This document shows positions 13,301-14,281 of a stretch of 14,281 nt of DNA, piece by piece. Under the pieces are notes generated by a model that worked only from the letters and a program-made list of their open reading frames with translations, was not told where the DNA came from and did no database searches. The stretch's first letter is position 1; the number at the start of each line of letters is the position of its first letter. The stretch is taken from assembly GCA_007026445.1 (NCBI GenBank), contig VDMD01000292.1, positions 1-14,281 on the forward strand. The letters run 5' to 3'. The stretch is from Schizophyllum amplum. Lineage: Eukaryota > Basidiomycota > Agaricomycetes > Agaricales > Schizophyllaceae. Position numbers and translations under genes: made by a program.

Positions 13301-14281
13301 GATGGTGGTTGGAAGCACGTCCAGCCCACGTGCGTCGGCATATCCCCCGATCAGGCAAGTTCAACTTCACCCGTGACAGACTATTCCGTTCGCGCCGAGC
13401 ATCTCGTTGTGTACAGTGGCATGGACGTATGTACAGAGCTCCAACTCAGACCAGAGATTTTCCTGCAGCATGAAAGGCAGTGCTCCAAGACTATTGAGGC
13501 ACGCTAGGTGGCATGGACGGCACTCTGCCGAAACGAGACTCCACCGAAGGATGGGATCTAACTTCATGTTGACCGCGACGCTCCGTAGCTTCGATAGGTA
13601 TGCATATCGTGATCTAATCTAGGTAGGTAGCTAGCCGTTGCGCGCTCAGCTCAACTCTCAGCTAATGATTACAGGGCAATTTAGGTACATAATCGCCGAC
13701 GCGAGGTGCTTTCCGGGCCTCCGGCGCACACCACGTCTGACGTGTGCAGCTCCTAGTGATGTAAGAACAGAAAAGGGCTACGTTCGCAAAGTGGCTTCGC
13801 TTCATGGCAGCAACGTCAGCGAATGCCTTTGATGTGAAGATCAGCGACCTCAACGTACCATATATCGCCGCCAGGAAATCTTCCGCCATGGAGCTGGTAC
13901 GTTCGCTGCAGCGGATGGCGCCTATCACTCGATTAGATCCTATACCGCGCGAAGGACCCACAGACAGGTGAGAGATAATCCACCGGACACGGACATGTGT
14001 TGTTGGGCGCCTACAAGCTGTAAGACGCGGCGGCGAGATCATGCTTGAGCGCTCGTCCATTGAATACTACGGACAGTGTCCGTGCGTCTCACTGTATATG
14101 TACAGGCGGGACAGACAAATGTTCTGTGAGAAACGCCTGCCACACCGGCGTCGTTGTCCGACCGACCATTGAATCCCAAGCAAAGCTTTCTATCGTCGGC
14201 ATCTGTCGCAGGCGGCGCGCAGTGATAGTCCGAGCCACGAGATACAGCGGCGGGCGAGGTGCTGGTGGAGGCGGGGACCAA
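13301..14281. other. Region upstream of PRP16, no supported gene
   Basis: This contains the PRP16 promoter. A palindromic CACGTG lies at 13327-13332, 27 nt before the start codon, and could be a bHLH-type site or chance. Minus-strand open frames at 13662-14060 (132 codons) and from the right edge to 14039 (80 codons) match nothing I recognise. No repeat or RNA gene is evident. Confidence 0.4.

Noticed and set aside
13888..13970. Plus-strand start MELVRSLQRMAPI, loosely like the N-terminus of NIF3-family proteins
   Set aside because: The conserved WDNVGLL segment expected just after it is absent, and the downstream frame does not continue convincingly.

Overview
The window looks like nuclear DNA of a filamentous basidiomycete, probably an Agaricomycete. 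The evidence is short GT-AG introns of about 50 nt, many small exons, an F-box protein of the type expanded in mushroom-forming fungi, and fungal versions of a Sel1-repeat protein and the splicing helicase Prp16. Nothing points to a bacterium, plasmid or virus. Species identity cannot be read from the sequence.

Layout: (1) 62-5284, plus strand: the 3' part of a multi-exon gene for a Sel1-repeat (HCP-like) protein, with its 5' end outside the window. Its exons total only about 1.3 kb and are separated by nine introns of 251-690 nt, filled with C/T-rich, G/T-rich and tandemly repeated DNA. (2) 5285-6050: the gap between two convergent 3' ends. (3) 6051-7706, minus strand: a single-exon F-box protein of 551 residues. 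(4) 7707-8353: the gap between the F-box gene and the end of the next gene. (5) 8354-13300, minus strand: a complete 17-exon gene for the DEAH-box splicing ATPase Prp16 (DHX38). (6) 13301-14281: no gene I can support.

The genes do not form a functional unit: a Sel1 scaffold-type protein, an SCF-type adaptor and a spliceosomal helicase are ordinary neighbours. Two things stand out. First, introns of the Sel1 gene are about eight times longer than those of PRP16 a few kilobases away. They carry independent tandem arrays and dozens of copies of the branch-site-like word CTAAC, often with a G/T-rich 5' part and a C-rich 3' part. Second, both multi-exon genes carry single-base indels inside otherwise conserved reading frames, mostly in or beside short G or C runs or GC-rich repeats. 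PRP16 is essential in yeast, so consensus errors from a poorly polished long-read assembly are the best explanation. Protein models made directly from this sequence will be wrong at those places. I found no novel defence or mobile system here.
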